Source: Fen-1258 sp964449775 (GTDB lineage Bacteria; Bacteroidota; Ignavibacteria; Ignavibacteriales; Melioribacteraceae). From it: DNA of 64,000 nt. The DNA lies in assembly GCA_964449775.1 (NCBI GenBank), contig CAYVBQ010000012.1:36269-100268 (forward strand), given 5' to 3'. The position numbers and the translations under genes were made by a program. Positions within the stretch are counted from its first letter, which is position 1. The number at the start of each line of letters is the position of its first letter. The notes beneath the pieces were generated by a model. That model was not told the DNA's origin, made no database searches, and was given only the letters and a program-made list of their open reading frames with translations. Positions 35,893 through 45,647 of the stretch are shown in pieces.

Positions 35893-36683
35893 GATTTTTT
35901 CTGCCCCTCGTCAATATTCTTAACTAACCCGTTAGTCGAGTCGATGATGCCGAGATAAACATGTCCTCCGTAGCGCAAGTCCACATACTCCATGTAGTTA
36001 TTGATTTCTTTCCCTTTCAAATAATTCCAGAGACTATTAAAGTAGATTACTTTTTTTATTTCGTTTCCCCGTCCGATTTTTATCGGGTAATTTGCCGATG
36101 ATAGATATAAAAGAATTTCTCCGCCGTTCTGCAAATCAATTGATGAAAAATCTTTTTCCAATTCCGGGTTGAGCAATCGTACAGTTGAAATAATCTTCGA
36201 TGCCGTTACGATATCGAGATTTCTTTTCATAGATGATAAAACTTTCAGACTATTTCCGAAGAATGCGTTCGAGATTACCGGATAATCAATTTTAATAGTT
36301 TCCGGTAGAAGCGGCAGCAATTGTAAATTTTCCGTTAAGATGTATTGACTGCTGCTATCGATGAGTATAGAATCAAAAACTTTTTCCGTAATTCTGATTG
36401 ATGCTTTTCCGCTCCCTTCATAACGAACATCTGCACGTTTAACGTATGGATGTTTTTCGATCCTGTCTTTAATGATCTGAAGCGATAAATTTCCATAAGT
36501 ATTTTTGTCAACCAGGTTGGCAAAATTCATGTACTGCTCTTTTGCAAGATGAATGTTTCCCTCTAACGAAATAAATTTGATCTTGTTTTCATTTCCGGAT
36601 TTCAATCCAATCGAGAGATAAATCATCAATCCGATAACAAGTATCAAGAAAGAAACACTCAATATTTTTGCAAGCTTTGACAT
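35889..36683 (-). CDS. ftsQ: Cell division protein FtsQ/DivIB-like
   Basis: A 264-residue single-pass membrane protein: N-terminal helix at about residues 7-27 (ILSVSFLILVIGLMIYLS), then a POTRA-like stretch (IKDRIEKHPYVKRADVRYEG) and a beta domain ending VDLRYGGHVYLGI. The order between murC and ftsA and this layout fit FtsQ, although sequence conservation is low. The ATG at 36683 is preceded by an in-frame TTG at 36686. Confidence 0.85.
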   Translation of the reverse strand: MSKLAKILSVSFLILVIGLMIYLSIGLKSGNENKIKFISLEGNIHLAKEQYMNFANLVDKNTYGNLSLQIIKDRIEKHPYVKRADVRYEGSGKASIRITEKVFDSILIDSSSQYILTENLQLLPLLPETIKIDYPVISNAFFGNSLKVLSSMKRNLDIVTASKIISTVRLLNPELEKDFSSIDLQNGGEILLYLSSANYPIKIGRGNEIKKVIYFNSLWNYLKGKEINNYMEYVDLRYGGHVYLGIIDSTNGLVKNIDEGQKKS

Positions 36684-36686
36684 CAA

Positions 36687-38081
36687 TTATTTTTTTGCTT
36701 TTAAGAGTTCAACAAATTTTTCGCCAAACTTCCAGAGATCTCCGGCGCCTAATGTTATGATTATGTCATCTTTTTGATAAATTTTCTGCAAGAGCCCGGG
36801 TATTTTTGTTTTATCCGGTTCGTAATAAACATTTTTATGACCAAACTGTTTTGCCGCGTTTGCAATTAGTTCACCGTTAATTCCTTCAATTGGTTTTTCT
36901 CTTGCGGGATAAACATCTGTGCAAATGAAAACGTCGGAGTTCAAGAAAGATCTTCCGAACTCAGAATAAAAATCTTTTGTGCGCGAGAAAAGATGAGGTT
37001 GAAAGACAGCTACCAATCTTCTGTTCCATCCGCGTCGTATTCCGTCAAGTGTTACATCTATTTCTGTCGGGTGATGACCGTAATCATCAATTACCATAAC
37101 ATCGCTATTATACTTTGTTTCGAAGCGGCGATAAACTCCGGCGAATGATTCAAGTGCTTTCTTTATCACACTGAACTCAACACCCATCTCTTTTGCTATT
37201 GTGACTGCGACAAGAGAATTTTTAATGTTGTGCAATCCCGGAATATTAATGCGGATTTTACCAAGATCCTTCCCGAGATAAATAACAGTAAACTCAGAGT
37301 GATTTTCCGAATGTGTAATGTTTGCAGCACGTATGTCTGCTTGCGGTGATATACCGTAAGTTAAAATTTTCTTATTGATCTGCGGAATTACATCTTGAAG
37401 CGCCGGTTCATCCAAACATAAAACAACAAAGCCGAAGAATGGAACTTTGTTTGCAAATTCAACGAATGCAGATTTGATATCATCAAGATCTTTATATGTA
37501 TCTAAGTGTTCTCTCTCTAATGTTGTGATCGCTGCAATTGTAGGAGTTAATTTCAAAAACGTTCTATCGAACTCATCCGCTTCTACAACAATGTAATCTC
37601 CGGCGCCGAGACGTGCATTAGTTCCGCCAAGTGAACTTAATTTTCCGCCAACGATAATTGTAGGATCAATCCCGGCTTCGGTTAATACCAATCCAACCAT
37701 AGAAGTTGTTGTTGTCTTTCCATGTGTACCGGCAATTCCAATTCCGTATTTCATTCTCATACATTCAGCAAGCATTTCGGAACGTTTTATCACCGGAATT
37801 TTTCTTTCTATCGCTTCTTTCACTTCCGGATTTTCTAATACTACTGCCGACGAATAGACGACAACGTCCGCATCTTTTAAATTTTCCTTAGAGTGCCCTT
37901 CGTAAATTTTTATTCCGAGCCCTTCAAGACGATCAGTAACTTCTGTCTTTGCAAGATCGGAACCCGAAATAATGAATCCCTGGCTTAACAAAATTTCTGC
38001 AATGCCGCTCATTCCTATTCCACCTATACCAACAAAGTGAACATTTTTTATTGTCTTCATCATCATAGCCGTATTCCTCAC
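36687..38081 (-). CDS. murC: UDP-N-acetylmuramate--L-alanine ligase
   Basis: Adds L-Ala to UDP-MurNAc, the first of the Mur ligases. Signature features are HFVGIGGIGMSGIAE at the N-terminus, GIAGTHGKTTTTSMVGLV (ATP loop), EADEFDRTFL, HLDTYKDLDD, and YGHHPTEIDVTL. Length 459-464 is usual. The longest frame begins with GTG at 38081 overlapping the murG stop; ATGs at 38066, 38063 and 38060 are equally plausible starts. Confidence 0.97.
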   Translation of the reverse strand: MRNTAMMMKTIKNVHFVGIGGIGMSGIAEILLSQGFIISGSDLAKTEVTDRLEGLGIKIYEGHSKENLKDADVVVYSSAVVLENPEVKEAIERKIPVIKRSEMLAECMRMKYGIGIAGTHGKTTTTSMVGLVLTEAGIDPTIIVGGKLSSLGGTNARLGAGDYIVVEADEFDRTFLKLTPTIAAITTLEREHLDTYKDLDDIKSAFVEFANKVPFFGFVVLCLDEPALQDVIPQINKKILTYGISPQADIRAANITHSENHSEFTVIYLGKDLGKIRINIPGLHNIKNSLVAVTIAKEMGVEFSVIKKALESFAGVYRRFETKYNSDVMVIDDYGHHPTEIDVTLDGIRRGWNRRLVAVFQPHLFSRTKDFYSEFGRSFLNSDVFICTDVYPAREKPIEGINGELIANAAKQFGHKNVYYEPDKTKIPGLLQKIYQKDDIIITLGAGDLWKFGEKFVELLKAKK

Positions 38082-39178
38082 ATTACCTCCGCTAAACGGA
38101 TTGCGCTTTCAGCAATTATTTTTGCCGCCAAAGGTTTTGCGAACGCTGAGATATTTTTTTTCATGATTTCCTGCCTCGCTACATTTACCATCATTTCATT
38201 AATTACCGGTAAGAATTCGTCCGCTAAATTTTTATCTTCGATTAGCTCAGCTGCATTTGCGACTTTTAATGCCTTCGCGTTTAAGTATTGATGGTTAGCC
38301 GCAACATTTTCCGATGGTACGAAAACTACGGGCAACGCCAAGTAAGCAACTTCTGCGATTGTGGTAGCGCCGGATCGTGCTAAAACGACATCGCATGAAG
38401 AATAAGCAGCAGGCATATCGCTGATGAACGGAAATATTTTCACTGAGTTATTTTTAAGGTTTTTGTATTTCTCGTAATAAAATTGACCTGTCTGCCAGAC
38501 AACCTGAATTCCATTCTCGATTAGCTTGTTCAAATTGGCAGCAACGGCTTGATTGATTGAACGAGCGCCGCCGCTTCCGCCGCTTACCAATAAAACTTTT
38601 TTTGTGGAATCCAGACCAAAACTTTTAATAGCTTCTGCTTTATCGCCGAGTTGTAAATTTATCCTTATAGGATTACCACTCAATTTTAATTTCGATTCGT
38701 CTCTGAAATATTTTTTTGATTCTTCAAACGTTATATGAATTTCGTGTGCTTTCTTTTCAAGCATTCTATTAGTAATTCCGGGATAACTATTCTGCTCAAG
38801 CAGCATCACTTTTGCGCCAAGAACTGATGCAGCCCAGACAACTGGACCGGAAACATATGCACCGCTGCCTATAGCAACACGCGGCTTGAATCTATAATTA
38901 ATAACGAACGATTGAATTGCCGAAACAAATAATTTTATCGGGAATAGTAAATTGCTCATGTTTAACTTTCGTGAAAATCCGCTAATCCAAATTGCTCTGA
39001 ACCGAAAGCCATATTCAGGTACAACGCGTTCTTCGATCTTATTTTTAGCGCCAACAAATAAAATTTCAGATTCCGGTTTCAGCAAACGAATCTGTTGTGC
39101 AACTGCGATAGCAGGATATAAATGACCGCCGGTTCCGCCGCCTGCAAAAATAAAACGATATGGTGTTGTAACTTTCAT
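38078..39178 (-). CDS. murG: UDP-GlcNAc:lipid I N-acetylglucosaminyltransferase
   Basis: GT28 enzyme making lipid II at the inner face of the membrane. The 366 residues have FAGGGTGGHLYPAIAVAQ, IGSGAYVSGPVVWAA, LEQNSYPGITNRMLEK, VSGGSGGARSINQAV and the donor site DVVLARSGATTIAEVA, in the expected order. ATGA overlap with ftsW. Confidence 0.98.
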   Translation of the reverse strand: MKVTTPYRFIFAGGGTGGHLYPAIAVAQQIRLLKPESEILFVGAKNKIEERVVPEYGFRFRAIWISGFSRKLNMSNLLFPIKLFVSAIQSFVINYRFKPRVAIGSGAYVSGPVVWAASVLGAKVMLLEQNSYPGITNRMLEKKAHEIHITFEESKKYFRDESKLKLSGNPIRINLQLGDKAEAIKSFGLDSTKKVLLVSGGSGGARSINQAVAANLNKLIENGIQVVWQTGQFYYEKYKNLKNNSVKIFPFISDMPAAYSSCDVVLARSGATTIAEVAYLALPVVFVPSENVAANHQYLNAKALKVANAAELIEDKNLADEFLPVINEMMVNVARQEIMKKNISAFAKPLAAKIIAESAIRLAEVM

Positions 39179-40287
39179 CCTACCTGCGCAATTTTTAATT
39201 CTGTTGTTTTAACCGTTTGTCTTCCAACATTCACAATAATTCCAATCGAGACGGCAAAAAGAATAATCGAAGTTCCGCCAAAACTTATGAATGGTAGCGT
39301 GATGCCTGTAGTAGGAATTAATCCTGTTACAACACAAGCATTTATGAATGCGCTAACAATGATATTGAAACCAAGACCCAACACTAGAAGTTGACCAAAT
39401 TTATCTTGAGCTTTCTTAGCAATGATGAGACAAGTAATAAACAGAACCATGAATAGAAATAGTATTGTAACAGTTCCTGCAAAACCCAACTCTTCACCAA
39501 GTATTGAAAAAATAAAATCGCCGTATGATTCTGGAAGGAAGAGATCGCTTTGCCTGCTGTGTCCTAATCCAATTCCTAAAATTCCACCGCTGCCGAGAGC
39601 AATTTTTGCCTGCTTAACTTGAAGGTTTATATCGCCGCCATTAATCAAACTTTCGATGTATGTAAAAATTCTTTCGCGGGAGTGTTTAAAAATTAGAATA
39701 ACAATCCCAATAGCACCCATAGCAGGAGCCACAATTGCAGCGATGTGTTTTATTCTCGCTCCGGCTGTGAAGAGAAGAGCAAATGATGTTATCGCAATTA
39801 TCAAACCCGTACTGAGATTTGGTTGAACGAGAACGAGTCCGCTTACAATTCCAATCCAAATTAAAGGGTACTTAAAACCTTTTTTGAAATCCAGAAGATC
39901 ATCGCCCATTCTTTCTATCATCAAAGAAAGATGCATAATCAAAATTACTTTTGCCGCTTCAGATGGTTGGAATTGAAAAAAACCGAAATCAATCCAGCGC
40001 TGAGCACCTTTCACTCTTGCACCGATTATAAATGTTAACACGAGAAAACCGATGATTAAAAACAAAAGCTTTTTTGTATGATCTCGATATTTATCGTAAG
40101 GTATATATGCACAGATAATCATAGCTATTATTGCCGCCACGACTTTCCATAAATGACTTTTAAATAAAAAGTAGAGACTATTAAATTTTGACAAACTGTA
40201 TGTACCGCTGGCGGTTAATACCATTATTGCACCCAGCGCGATCATACCAACAACCAGAATAATCAATATTTTTACGAGTGTGTTCAT
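39175..40287 (-). CDS. ftsW: Peptidoglycan polymerase FtsW (SEDS family)
   Basis: Septal SEDS glycosyltransferase working with FtsI. The 370-residue, 10-helix protein shows FQPSEAAKVILIMHL, LVQPNLSTGLIIAITSF, and the long periplasmic loop ending TGLIPTTGITLPFISFGGTSI, the SEDS signature. The context between murD and murG assigns it to FtsW rather than RodA. TAATG overlap with murD. Confidence 0.96.
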   Translation of the reverse strand: MNTLVKILIILVVGMIALGAIMVLTASGTYSLSKFNSLYFLFKSHLWKVVAAIIAMIICAYIPYDKYRDHTKKLLFLIIGFLVLTFIIGARVKGAQRWIDFGFFQFQPSEAAKVILIMHLSLMIERMGDDLLDFKKGFKYPLIWIGIVSGLVLVQPNLSTGLIIAITSFALLFTAGARIKHIAAIVAPAMGAIGIVILIFKHSRERIFTYIESLINGGDINLQVKQAKIALGSGGILGIGLGHSRQSDLFLPESYGDFIFSILGEELGFAGTVTILFLFMVLFITCLIIAKKAQDKFGQLLVLGLGFNIIVSAFINACVVTGLIPTTGITLPFISFGGTSIILFAVSIGIIVNVGRQTVKTTELKIAQVG

Positions 40288-41636
40288 TAAACCAATTTAT
40301 TTACTGCTTGTTTAAAAACTTTTCCTCGATGTTCGTAGTTATCGAACATATCAAAACTTGCACACGCCGGCGAAAGCAAAACTACAGCACCATCAACAGT
40401 TTCATTTCTTCCTGCTTCAACAGCGGCTTCGAGCGATTCTTTTTTTTCTGTTTCAACGATCTCATTGAAATAATCATAAACTTTTTGAGCAGAGACGCCG
40501 ATAGCGTAAATCTTCTTAACATGTTTTAAAACCAATTCCCGAATGTCATCGTAGTTATTGCCTTTATCTTTACCGCCGAGAATCAGGTAGATCGGCTTTG
40601 AAAAACTCTTTAATGCAACGATGACAGAGTCAACATTTGTTGCTTTAGAATCGTTGTAATATTCAACTCCGTCAAGCTCACGTACAAATTCTATTCTATG
40701 TTCAACGCCTTTAAAGGAAGAAAACGCATCTCTTATTTTTTGATTCGGCACATTTAAAAGTTTTGCGACTGCAAGAACTGCGAGAGCATTTGCAATGTTA
40801 TGCTCTCCTTTGATGAAAAGATCGGAGGTGGAACAAATCTCGCTGACTTTACCGAACCATGAGAAGAACATCTTGCCTTCCTTATAAAAAGCGCCGGCTG
40901 GTAAATCGCTTTTCAAAGAGAAGGCAATTTGTTGAACTCTTCCATTTTTCAAATTTATTTTTATGTTAGGATCATCTGTATTGTAAATAAAGAAGTCGTC
41001 TTCAGTCTGGTTTCCGGTCACTTTCATCTTCGCTTCGATGTACTCATCAAAGCTGTAGTTGTATCTATCAAGATGATCTGCTGTGATATTAAGTATCAAA
41101 GAAAAGCACGGTTTGAATTCATTTATAAAGTCTAATTGGAAACTTGATGTTTCGAGCGCAACAAATTCATTTTCTTTTATATTAAGAACGATTTCTGAAA
41201 ATGCTTCGCCGATATTTCCCGCAGAGTAACATTTGATTCCGCTCTTGTTCAAAGTATGATTCATCAATGCTGTTGTTGTTGTTTTGCCATTCGTGCCGGT
41301 GATAGAAATGATTCCGCCTTTGCAAAACCATGATGCGAATTCAACCTCGCTAATCACTTGGATCTTCTTTTCACGAGCGTTTTTGAGAATAACCGAATCT
41401 GTTGGTACGCCGGGACTCGTAATCATCAAATCGCAATCAAATACTTTTTCCGAATGCGCTCCACATTCGAAAGCAATTTCTTCAGAGATAAAAACGGAAA
41501 TTGAGTCTTGCAATTTTTCTTTTGACCCGCTGTCACTGACAAATGGAATTGCGCCGAGTTTCTTGGCGAGTTTTGCCGCGCCGACTCCGCTTCTTACTGC
41601 GCCGATTACCGATATTTTTTTCCCGCGAATATCCAC
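40287..41636 (-). CDS. murD: UDP-N-acetylmuramoyl-L-alanine--D-glutamate ligase
   Basis: Adds D-Glu to UDP-MurNAc-L-Ala. The 449 residues show KISVIGAVRSGVGAAKLAK, SPGVPTDS, ISITGTNGKTTTTALMN (ATP loop), ALETSSFQLDFI, NITADHLDRY, and YNDSKATNVDSVIVAL with YLILGGKDKGNNYD. The start codon is GTG at 41636, sharing a base with the mraY stop (TAGTG). Confidence 0.97.
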   Translation of the reverse strand: MDIRGKKISVIGAVRSGVGAAKLAKKLGAIPFVSDSGSKEKLQDSISVFISEEIAFECGAHSEKVFDCDLMITSPGVPTDSVILKNAREKKIQVISEVEFASWFCKGGIISITGTNGKTTTTALMNHTLNKSGIKCYSAGNIGEAFSEIVLNIKENEFVALETSSFQLDFINEFKPCFSLILNITADHLDRYNYSFDEYIEAKMKVTGNQTEDDFFIYNTDDPNIKINLKNGRVQQIAFSLKSDLPAGAFYKEGKMFFSWFGKVSEICSTSDLFIKGEHNIANALAVLAVAKLLNVPNQKIRDAFSSFKGVEHRIEFVRELDGVEYYNDSKATNVDSVIVALKSFSKPIYLILGGKDKGNNYDDIRELVLKHVKKIYAIGVSAQKVYDYFNEIVETEKKESLEAAVEAGRNETVDGAVVLLSPACASFDMFDNYEHRGKVFKQAVNKLV

Positions 41637-42745
41637 TATCTAACCTTAAATGAAGCTAAGCTTATTATTGCTAGAATTATTGTGATGATGTAAAACCGAA
41701 TTACAATTTTCGGTTCCGCCCAATTCAATTGTTCAAAGTGATGATGAATCGGTGCCATTTTGAAAACTCTCTTTCCTTCGCCAAATCTTTTTTTTGTGTA
41801 TTTAAAGTAAACACGCTGAATGATCACTGATAATGTTTCAATAAAAAAGATTCCGCCGAGAATTGGAATGAGTAAATCTTTCTTGATCAAAATCATCATC
41901 ACACCAAACGCACCACCAAGAGCAAGCGAACCTGTGTCTCCCATAAAAACCTGAGCCGGATAAAAATTAAACCACAAGAATCCAAGTCCCGCACCAATTA
42001 ACGCTGCAATGAAAACCGTTAACTCACCACTACCAGGCAGATAAATTATGTTCAGATAATCTGAATAGATAACATTTCCGGTTACATATGTAAGAACCGC
42101 GAGTGCAAGCATTACAATTATGGTAGTTCCTATTGCAAGACCGTCTAATCCATCGGTTAAGTTCACTGCGTTTGAAATGGCTGTTATGATGAACACAACC
42201 CACGGTATATATAGATAGGAAAAATCCCAATTCAAGTTTTTGAAGAATGGTAAAGTTGTTTGCGTGTTGAACTGAGAAAACTCCGGCAAAAAATAGATTG
42301 CAGTACCAACAATTAACCCGACAAATATTTGTCCCAGTAATTTGTAACGGGCGATCAATCCTTTTGGAAGTTTCTTTACAACTTTGAGGTAGTCATCAAG
42401 AAATCCAACTGCACCGAGGAAAACTGTTCCAAATAAAACTAGAATGATGTAAATACTTTTTATGTCACTCCAGAGAAGAACAGGCAGCACAACCGAAATA
42501 AGAATTATCAATCCTCCCATAGTTGGAGTGCCTGCTTTTTTCAAATGTGTCTGAGGTCCCTCTTCACGTATCGGTTGATCTATTTGTTTTCCTTTCAATT
42601 TAGTAATGATCTTTGGACCGAAGATGAAAGAGATCAACAGTGCGGTAATGGCAGCCAGCGCTGAACGAAACGACAGAAAACGAAAAACGTCGAATCCCGG
42701 CGGACTGAAAACTTTATTTATGTAATCAAAGAGATAGTAAAACAT
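41636..42745 (-). CDS. mraY: Phospho-N-acetylmuramoyl-pentapeptide transferase
   Basis: Integral membrane enzyme that makes lipid I from UDP-MurNAc-pentapeptide and undecaprenyl phosphate. The 369 residues carry KAGTPTMGGLIIL, FLDDYLKVVKK (catalytic aspartates), NAVNLTDGLDGLA and MAPIHHHFEQLNWAEPKIV, all diagnostic. Ten helices. TAATG overlap with murF. Confidence 0.98.
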   Translation of the reverse strand: MFYYLFDYINKVFSPPGFDVFRFLSFRSALAAITALLISFIFGPKIITKLKGKQIDQPIREEGPQTHLKKAGTPTMGGLIILISVVLPVLLWSDIKSIYIILVLFGTVFLGAVGFLDDYLKVVKKLPKGLIARYKLLGQIFVGLIVGTAIYFLPEFSQFNTQTTLPFFKNLNWDFSYLYIPWVVFIITAISNAVNLTDGLDGLAIGTTIIVMLALAVLTYVTGNVIYSDYLNIIYLPGSGELTVFIAALIGAGLGFLWFNFYPAQVFMGDTGSLALGGAFGVMMILIKKDLLIPILGGIFFIETLSVIIQRVYFKYTKKRFGEGKRVFKMAPIHHHFEQLNWAEPKIVIRFYIITIILAIISLASFKVR

Positions 42746-44181
42746 TACTCAAACCTTTTCTCCAAAATGTTAACAAAATCTTCCATCTTCATTCCGCGCG
42801 AACCTTTAACAAGAATAACAGAGTTATCAATTTCTTCGTATTGCAGATACAGAGATAAAGCTTCACGTAAATAAAAATGAATTGACCTTACTTTTTTCTT
42901 TCTCAATTCTTTATGCAAATTTTTCATCAGCAAGCCGGTGGTTAGTACCGTTAATTTTTTATCCGGCGAGAATAAGTTTGATAGATCTTTGTGAAACTTT
43001 GGTGATTTTTTCCCGAGTTCATAAATATCGCCCAGAACGATCAATTTACTCTTGAATGTTTTTATTTTCTTTACAAGCTCGATCGCAGACTGAACCGATG
43101 CGGGACTTGCGTTGTAAGTATCGTCTATTACAATCGCATTTTTAAATTTCTTTACGTCCAATCTTCCATGAAGCGGTTGAAATTTTTGTGCGCCGCGGAT
43201 AATTTCTTTCCCATTCATCCCCAGCTTTAAAGCAATTGCAGATGCTGCCAGGAAGTTCTTTGCATTGGATTCACCGTAAACAGGGAGTACTGTATCAACC
43301 GCCTCTCCCAGACTCTCTTCTAAGGAGAGGGCTTTGGTTTTCAATTTTTGCAGCAACTTCGATTTTATTTGAATATACGTTTTACCATCATCGGTGTAAC
43401 CTAAAATTTTGCCTTTAACATCAACCGTGCCTTTGAATCCATAAGTTACTTTCCTGGCAAACTTCTTTGCATTTTTACGAATAATCGGATCATCCATGTT
43501 CAGAAAAACAATTCCGTTTCGTTTTTCTGTTTCATAATACAAAGCTGATTTTTCTTTGAAGATTCCTTCTTTGCTTTTTAAATATTCCAGATGAGCATCA
43601 CCGATGTTTGTTATAAGTGAATAATCCGGCTGGGAAATTTTTGCGGAATATGGAATTTCTCCTAAATGATTTGTTCCCTGCTCAAGAACAAGAGCTTCAC
43701 ACTTATCATTTGCATTTAATATTGTTAGCGGTACACCGATGTGGTTATTGTTATTAGCTTCTGTCTTTACCACTTTATATTTTTCAGCAAGAAGAGTTGA
43801 AACCATCTCTTTAACAGTTGTCTTTCCGTTGCTTCCCGTTATTGAAATAACTTTTGCGGAAAGTTTATTGCGCCAGATTTTTGCAATCTCGCCATATGCT
43901 TTAATTGTGTCATCAACAGAGATCACGGGAATTTCGAGGAAGCTAAATTTCTTCAACTTCCTCGAATCAATAACTACTGCGGCAGCCCCTTTCTTAAGAG
44001 CATCGAGTATAAAATCGTGTCCATCGAACTTATCGCCCTTGATCGCGATGAATAAACTTCCCTTCTTCACTTTGCGGGAATCAATCTCGACCAATGAAAG
44101 CGGTTTAAATGCGTCTGGATTGAAAATTTCCGCACTTGGAATGTTAAATAAATCCTCGATCGTAATTTTTATTTTGCCCAT
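42745..44181 (-). CDS. murF: UDP-MurNAc-tripeptide--D-alanyl-D-alanine ligase
   Basis: Completes the stem peptide by adding D-Ala-D-Ala. The 478 residues show VEIDSRKVKKGSLFIAIKG, SITGSNGKTTVKEMVS (ATP loop), EANNNNHIGVPLTI, EQGTNHLGEIPY and DDTYNASPASVQSAI. Between KLLQKL and VLPVYGES, the segment KALSLEESLGEAV is encoded by DNA resembling a CCCTCTCC-type intergenic repeat (43306-43340), so the protein may carry a repeat-derived loop. Overlaps murE by 13 bases. Confidence 0.96.
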   Translation of the reverse strand: MGKIKITIEDLFNIPSAEIFNPDAFKPLSLVEIDSRKVKKGSLFIAIKGDKFDGHDFILDALKKGAAAVVIDSRKLKKFSFLEIPVISVDDTIKAYGEIAKIWRNKLSAKVISITGSNGKTTVKEMVSTLLAEKYKVVKTEANNNNHIGVPLTILNANDKCEALVLEQGTNHLGEIPYSAKISQPDYSLITNIGDAHLEYLKSKEGIFKEKSALYYETEKRNGIVFLNMDDPIIRKNAKKFARKVTYGFKGTVDVKGKILGYTDDGKTYIQIKSKLLQKLKTKALSLEESLGEAVDTVLPVYGESNAKNFLAASAIALKLGMNGKEIIRGAQKFQPLHGRLDVKKFKNAIVIDDTYNASPASVQSAIELVKKIKTFKSKLIVLGDIYELGKKSPKFHKDLSNLFSPDKKLTVLTTGLLMKNLHKELRKKKVRSIHFYLREALSLYLQYEEIDNSVILVKGSRGMKMEDFVNILEKRFE

Positions 44182-45647
44182 TCTGCCAGATATTTTTCTG
44201 AAAGTTCTTTATCCGAGAAGTGTTTACGCACTCCGTTAATTTCTTGGTAGTTCTCATGCCCTTTGCCTGCAATCAATATCACTGCATCGTCTTCACTCTC
44301 GTAAATTGCAGCACGAATCGCTTCTTCTCTATTTTCGATAATACGGTAGTTATTTGTTTTGACGCCTTTTAAAACTTCATCAATAATGAAGGAAGGATCT
44401 TCAGTTCTCGGGTTATCTGATGTTAAATAAACACGGTCGCTCATCGAAGCGGCGATATCACCCATCAGCGGGCGCTTTGTTCTATCTCTATCACCGCCGC
44501 AACCAAACACAGTGTAGATTGGTCGTTCGTCTTTTACAATATGATGAATTGCGGTGAGTGCTTGCTTTAGTGAATCGCTAGTATGCGCGTAATCAACAAT
44601 CACTTTTTTATTTTTCTTCGTTACAATTTCAAATCTTCCCGGAACTTGCGGTGTTGTTTTGATTCCCTCTGCTGCAACTTTTGGATCAACACCGTTTACT
44701 ACTGCTGCAGCGAATGCCGATGCTGCGTTAAATGCATTGAAATGCCCGACTAAACTTGTTGTTAGATGATAATCAATTCCTTTCCAGCTAAGATCAAAGT
44801 TTGTTCCTTCTAATGAAAACTCTACATTCTGCACTCTACATTCTGCATTCTTATCCGTTCCGTAAGAATATTTTTGTGCTGATGAATTTTTCAAAAGGAC
44901 AGATGAGTTCGAATCTTCGGCGTTATAAATTATTTTCCCATTCTCCGGAATCATATCAAACAAAATCTTTTTCGATGCAAGGTAATGCTCGAATGTTTTG
45001 TGATAATCCATATGATCTGAAGTGATGTTGGTAAAAATTCCGGTTTCGAAATTCAAGTAATCAACACGATGAAGCGCTAACGCATGCGAAGAAACTTCCA
45101 TGACACAATGAGTGCAGCCCTCATTAATCATTTGCGAGAGAAGAGAATTAATTTCATTGGACTGAGGAGTTGTGAGCATTGTTTTCACTTCAGTATCGCC
45201 AATGTAATTTGCAATCGTTCCGATCAATCCGGTTTTGTATCCGGCTTGTTGAAAAACATTCTTCACATAAAATGCTGTTGTAGTCTTTCCCTTTGTTCCG
45301 GTAATGCCAATCAGCTTTATCTTTTTTGATGGTTCACCGTAAAATATATTTGAAAACTCAGCAAGTGATTTTCTGGTGTCTGCTACAACAATCTTAACGC
45401 ATCCCGCATGAGAAAAAATTTGGTCCGGTGCAGCGTTAGCATTTTGCAAAACAACAGCAGCAGCGCCTTTATTAATTACATCAGGAATAAATTTATGCCC
45501 GTCTTGTTTTTCTCCGTCAATAGCAAAAAAGAGAGAATTGTTTGTAGCGGTGCGCGAGTCAACGGTAATGTTGCTGATATCTTTCAGCTCAGCATTACCG
45601 ATAACTTGAATGGCTTTGACTTTATTTAAGAGTTCAGTAAGCTTCAT
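44169..45647 (-). CDS. murE: UDP-MurNAc-L-Ala-D-Glu--meso-diaminopimelate ligase
   Basis: Adds the third stem-peptide residue. The 492 residues include TVDSRTATNNSLFFAIDG, IGITGTKGKTTTAFYVKN (ATP loop), EVSSHALALHRVDYL, YAHTSDSLKQAL and TSDNPRTEDP; the DNPR motif is known to mark meso-DAP specificity. Residues around NAECRVQNVE in the central domain are translated from an ATTCTACATTCTGC repeat (44821-44850) also found beside dut. The frame stays open, so the enzyme is probably intact. Its ATG directly follows the ftsI stop. Confidence 0.97.
   Translation of the reverse strand: MKLTELLNKVKAIQVIGNAELKDISNITVDSRTATNNSLFFAIDGEKQDGHKFIPDVINKGAAAVVLQNANAAPDQIFSHAGCVKIVVADTRKSLAEFSNIFYGEPSKKIKLIGITGTKGKTTTAFYVKNVFQQAGYKTGLIGTIANYIGDTEVKTMLTTPQSNEINSLLSQMINEGCTHCVMEVSSHALALHRVDYLNFETGIFTNITSDHMDYHKTFEHYLASKKILFDMIPENGKIIYNAEDSNSSVLLKNSSAQKYSYGTDKNAECRVQNVEFSLEGTNFDLSWKGIDYHLTTSLVGHFNAFNAASAFAAAVVNGVDPKVAAEGIKTTPQVPGRFEIVTKKNKKVIVDYAHTSDSLKQALTAIHHIVKDERPIYTVFGCGGDRDRTKRPLMGDIAASMSDRVYLTSDNPRTEDPSFIIDEVLKGVKTNNYRIIENREEAIRAAIYESEDDAVILIAGKGHENYQEINGVRKHFSDKELSEKYLAEWAK
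44821..44850. repeat. Intergenic-type ATTCTACATTCTGC repeat inside murE
   Basis: Two units of the same repeat that fills 967-1032 lie in frame inside murE, encoding NAECRVQNVE on the minus strand. The unit length of 15 bases keeps the frame. It falls in a loop of the central domain after YSYGTDK. Confidence 0.85.
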
